This document shows, piece by piece, positions 62,040-64,000 of a DNA stretch of 64,000 bases (positions are counted from its first letter, which is position 1; every line of letters begins with the position of its first letter). Under the pieces are notes generated by a model. It made no database searches. It worked only from the letters and a program-made list of their open reading frames with translations, and had not been told where the DNA came from. The DNA lies in assembly GCF_028751195.1 (NCBI RefSeq), contig NZ_CP066784.1:3658001-3722000 (forward strand), given 5' to 3'. This DNA is from Alicyclobacillus sp. ALC3. Its GTDB lineage: Bacteria > Bacillota > Bacilli > Alicyclobacillales > Alicyclobacillaceae. Both the position numbers and the translations under genes were made by a program.

Positions 62040-62068
62040 TTTAACCGTCATACGGCCCATGGTATACT
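62040..62068 (+). promoter_or_regulatory. Promoter of the riboswitch-controlled LysM-SleB gene
   Basis: TTTAAC (62040-62045), a 17-bp spacer and TATACT (62063-62068) preceded by TGG, an extended -10. The start would be near 62075, just before the riboswitch. Confidence 0.6.
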
Positions 62069-62077
62069 GCACGGGAA

Positions 62078-62214
62078 GTAGGCCGAGTCATCGATGAGAG
62101 TCGATGTACGGGGGATTTACTGTCTGCAAAGACTATGGGCGAAGTGGAACTTCACAGGGTGTTCTCGTCACCCGAGCCCGACAACTAACCTCGGAGGCCA
62201 TAAACGAGAGGATG
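62078..62214 (+). ncRNA. Cyclic di-AMP riboswitch (ydaO/yuaA motif)
   Basis: Conserved parts of the ydaO motif are present in order: GGCCGAGTCATCGATG near 62081, GTACGGGGGATTTACTG near 62105, and the 3' block CACCCGAGCCCGACAACTAA then CCTCGGAGGCCATAAA near 62169-62204. The motif usually lowers expression of cell-wall hydrolases and K+ transporters when c-di-AMP is high. The next gene is a LysM cell-wall hydrolase, a known target type. Exact ends were set by eye. Confidence 0.85.
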
Positions 62215-62222
62215 ATTTCAGT

Positions 62223-63056
62223 ATGCGTAGAACTTGGATTACCGGTGCTGTAGCTGCGGCGGCTGTGCTTGCGTTTGGCATTTCGCCCGTACTTGCGGCA
62301 ACAACACAAACAGTAACTGTCAAGCCCGGGAACACACTGTGGACCCTATCCAAGCAATACGGCACTACGGTGCAGGCTCTTCAGGCGGCGAACCCAAGCG
62401 TGAACCCGATGAATCTTCAGGTGGGAACTGTTTTGAAACTCCCTGCCAAGGCTTCCGCAAGCAATACCGTAGTCGTCCAACCCGGGCAAACACTGTGGTT
62501 AATTGCCCGTGCCCACGGCCTGTCTGTACAAGCCCTACAAGCTGCGAATCCCCACGTGAGCCCGATGAACCTGCAAGTGGGAACAACCCTTACTGTTCCA
62601 GCTTCGAAAACGGCTCCGCCAGCCAAGATAAGCCAGCCATCTACTACCACAAGGGCCGCGGCGACCGCTCAGAATCTGACAACGGCTCAGCAGAATCTGT
62701 ACTGGATGGAACGAGTGATCAATGCAGAGGCTGGCGGTCTCTCATTGCAAGCACAAATTGCCGTAGGTGACGTAGTCATGCACCGACTGAAAGCTGGTGG
62801 GTACGGAACTACCGTTCACGACGTCGTGTTTCAGGTGATCAGTGGTCACTATCAGTTCACATCCGTGGCAAACGGGATGATTTACAGCACCCCGTCAGCA
62901 GCGAGCGACCAAGCAGCAGTGGATGTTCTCGACCACAGCTCAGATGTTGTGCCAGGCGCGATGGTGTTTTATAACCCAGCCAAAACGCCGGGAACGAGTT
63001 GGGTGCGCAGGCAACCGATTCTCAAGACAATCGGGCCGCTCGTGTTTGCAAAGTGA
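62223..63056 (+). CDS. LysM-SleB cell-wall (spore cortex-type) hydrolase
   Basis: A 277-residue secreted enzyme. It has a signal peptide (1-25), two LysM domains (about 29-73 and 82-126; TVKPGNTLWTLSKQYGTT and VVQPGQTLWLIARAHGLS), a linker rich in Pro/Thr/Ala, and a C-terminal Hydrolase_2 (SleB) domain with Glu169 in VINAEAGG as the likely catalytic acid. SleB-type enzymes cut cortex or wall peptidoglycan. The gene is under a c-di-AMP riboswitch, which links wall turnover to osmotic control. The ATG was chosen for the signal peptide and the AGAGGAT site upstream. Confidence 0.92.
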   Translation: MRRTWITGAVAAAAVLAFGISPVLAATTQTVTVKPGNTLWTLSKQYGTTVQALQAANPSVNPMNLQVGTVLKLPAKASASNTVVVQPGQTLWLIARAHGLSVQALQAANPHVSPMNLQVGTTLTVPASKTAPPAKISQPSTTTRAAATAQNLTTAQQNLYWMERVINAEAGGLSLQAQIAVGDVVMHRLKAGGYGTTVHDVVFQVISGHYQFTSVANGMIYSTPSAASDQAAVDVLDHSSDVVPGAMVFYNPAKTPGTSWVRRQPILKTIGPLVFAK

Positions 63057-63197
63057 GCTGGTAAGCGACGGGCCTGGTGAAAGGCAGAACCGAGAGTGAA
63101 CTGCACCTTGCGAAAAAATGGGTTACAGGTCGGGGAGAACGGTCGGTACATCGAGGTAAACAGAGCTAGTGACGACCTTCCTCCGCGACCTGCAAGG

Positions 63198-63500
63198 TTA
63201 GGAAGAAGCAGTGTACTTGGCGTCGTAGACTTGGAACAACTGAATGGCCGGTCGCCACTGAAACCCGTCGCCAATCATAGCGCAGAACTGGGAGTAGCGT
63301 TGTTCGTAGGCGACGGCGGCGTCCTCGCGACTGTTCCAAAACACGATCCACTCATATTCTCCTATCTCGTAGTCACCAAGAAAGACAAACGACTCACACC
63401 CGCGTTGATTGCTCAGCATCCCCGCGACGACGTCCGCAATGTGTTCTGACTCCCACTGCGTATCGGGTCCAAGGACGAATCTGATGGTGGTCGCGTACAT
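63198..63500 (-). CDS. Antibiotic biosynthesis monooxygenase-like small protein
   Basis: A protein of about 100 residues with a dimeric alpha/beta barrel look: beta strand YATTIRFVL, helix EHIADVVAGMLSNQRGCESFVFL, and strand YEWIVFWNSREDAAVAYEQR. This is the pattern of the ABM superfamily, which includes heme-degrading and quinone enzymes, but key residues cannot be judged. The ATG at 63500 is used; a TTG two codons upstream is closer to GGGGAG and may be the real start. Function unknown. Confidence 0.65.
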   Translation of the reverse strand: MYATTIRFVLGPDTQWESEHIADVVAGMLSNQRGCESFVFLGDYEIGEYEWIVFWNSREDAAVAYEQRYSQFCAMIGDGFQWRPAIQLFQVYDAKYTASS

Positions 63501-63657
63501 AGTCAACCCTAACTCCCCACTTCTCAGATTGTGTAGTTACTCTTCATGTATGTCTGCCTGTAGTGACACAATACTGTTTCGCCCAAAACAAAAAAATATT
63601 CACCGGAGTGGCATTTTCCAAATTATAATGTATCCTGCGAAAAAGGAGGGGAAAGCG

Positions 63658-63921
63658 ATGTTGGCCGAACAGATGGAACTGATTTTCGCGGCGTTTCCAG
63701 ATGTATTGCAGTACTATGTTGAACTTCGCGGCGGCGACTGGCAACCGGAGGGAGTGACTTGGACATATGAGACAAGCTCAGGTATAGAGCGGGTGCGCTT
63801 CACCATGACGAAGGGTGGGCAACTTGGTTATTTGGAACAAGTTCGGCAATCTGCCGTGACCAAAGACGGCACGCCTGTCGGAGAACCGCGGTACGGAGAA
63901 GCATCGTTTCAAAAAGTGTGA
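63658..63921 (+). CDS. Small hypothetical protein
   Basis: An 87-residue protein of unknown function with an alpha/beta look and no signal peptide. AAAAAGGAGGGG lies eight bases before the ATG. A TATAAT at 63624-63629 with a poor TTCACC at 63599 may be its promoter. I do not recognise a domain. Confidence 0.65.
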   Translation: MLAEQMELIFAAFPDVLQYYVELRGGDWQPEGVTWTYETSSGIERVRFTMTKGGQLGYLEQVRQSAVTKDGTPVGEPRYGEASFQKV

Positions 63922-63926
63922 GACCC

Positions 63927-64000
63927 TCAGCCAAGTCCACTGACGGCCCCGAGCGTTAGGGCGATCAGTGCAATGAAGATGGCAACTAAGACTGCAGTTG
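63927..64000 (-). CDS. C-terminus of a membrane protein, truncated by the window
   Basis: Read on the minus strand, 23 codons give AVLVAIFIALIALTLGAVSG and then a stop at 63927-63929. The segment is one hydrophobic helix. The protein and its length lie outside the window. Confidence 0.45.
   Translation of the reverse strand, partial: TAVLVAIFIALIALTLGAVSGLG

Overview
The window looks like chromosomal DNA of an aerobic, spore-forming member of the Bacillales, most like an Alicyclobacillus or a near relative. The reasons are a moderately GC-rich sequence, strong AGGAGG-type ribosome sites with many GTG and TTG starts, spore genes (an alpha/beta small acid-soluble protein, a LysM-SleB cortex-type hydrolase, phosphosulfolactate synthase, a KinB-like orphan kinase), tRNAs with encoded CCA, and a c-di-AMP riboswitch. 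This placement is inference from gene content. I saw no rRNA operon, CRISPR array, insertion sequence or prophage.

Layout. 1-6,500: end of a DedA-type protein, an FAD-dependent dehydrogenase, an unknown protein, and a DHA2 exporter facing a MerR regulator plus dienelactone hydrolase. 6,500-12,800: thioredoxin reductase, a divergent FolC/Mur-ligase-like enzyme, an MntP-like protein and phosphosulfolactate synthase, then citrate synthase, SASP and a holin-like protein. 12,800-23,200: CBS and small membrane proteins, a Q/S/Y-rich low-complexity protein, a three-gene MacAB-like ABC system, HtpX, a sugar cassette (GH1, GT4, epimerase), and speD behind a structured leader. 23,200-27,100: a secreted protein, tRNA-Ala, a TetR-controlled DHA2 exporter, and a tRNA-Phe/Gly/Cys cluster holding a duplicated tRNA 3' end.

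27,200-41,200 is accessory-like. It holds an RNase H-like unknown, a GNAT enzyme, a MerR-controlled ABC exporter, a secreted repeat protein, an amino-acid permease, a relict UspA tail, an ECF sigma/anti-sigma pair with two lipoproteins that appear to share the anti-sigma sensor domain, a CPBP protease, a crippled hydrolase, a nuclease-like protein and a sensor kinase. 41,200-52,900: two MFS transporters, formate-THF ligase, a HEAT protein, sbcD-sbcC and an HxlR regulator.

53,100-61,700 is the most coherent system: a GntR/FCD regulator with its own promoter and palindromic operator, a class III CoA-transferase, an HMG-CoA-lyase-family enzyme and a complete branched-chain-type ABC importer (LivHMGFJ), all closely packed. 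The simplest reading is uptake of a branched hydroxy-dicarboxylate such as 3-hydroxy-3-methylglutarate or citramalate, activation by CoA transfer, and retro-aldol cleavage to central intermediates. 61,700-64,000: a DUF378 protein, a c-di-AMP riboswitch driving a LysM-SleB hydrolase, and small unknown genes.
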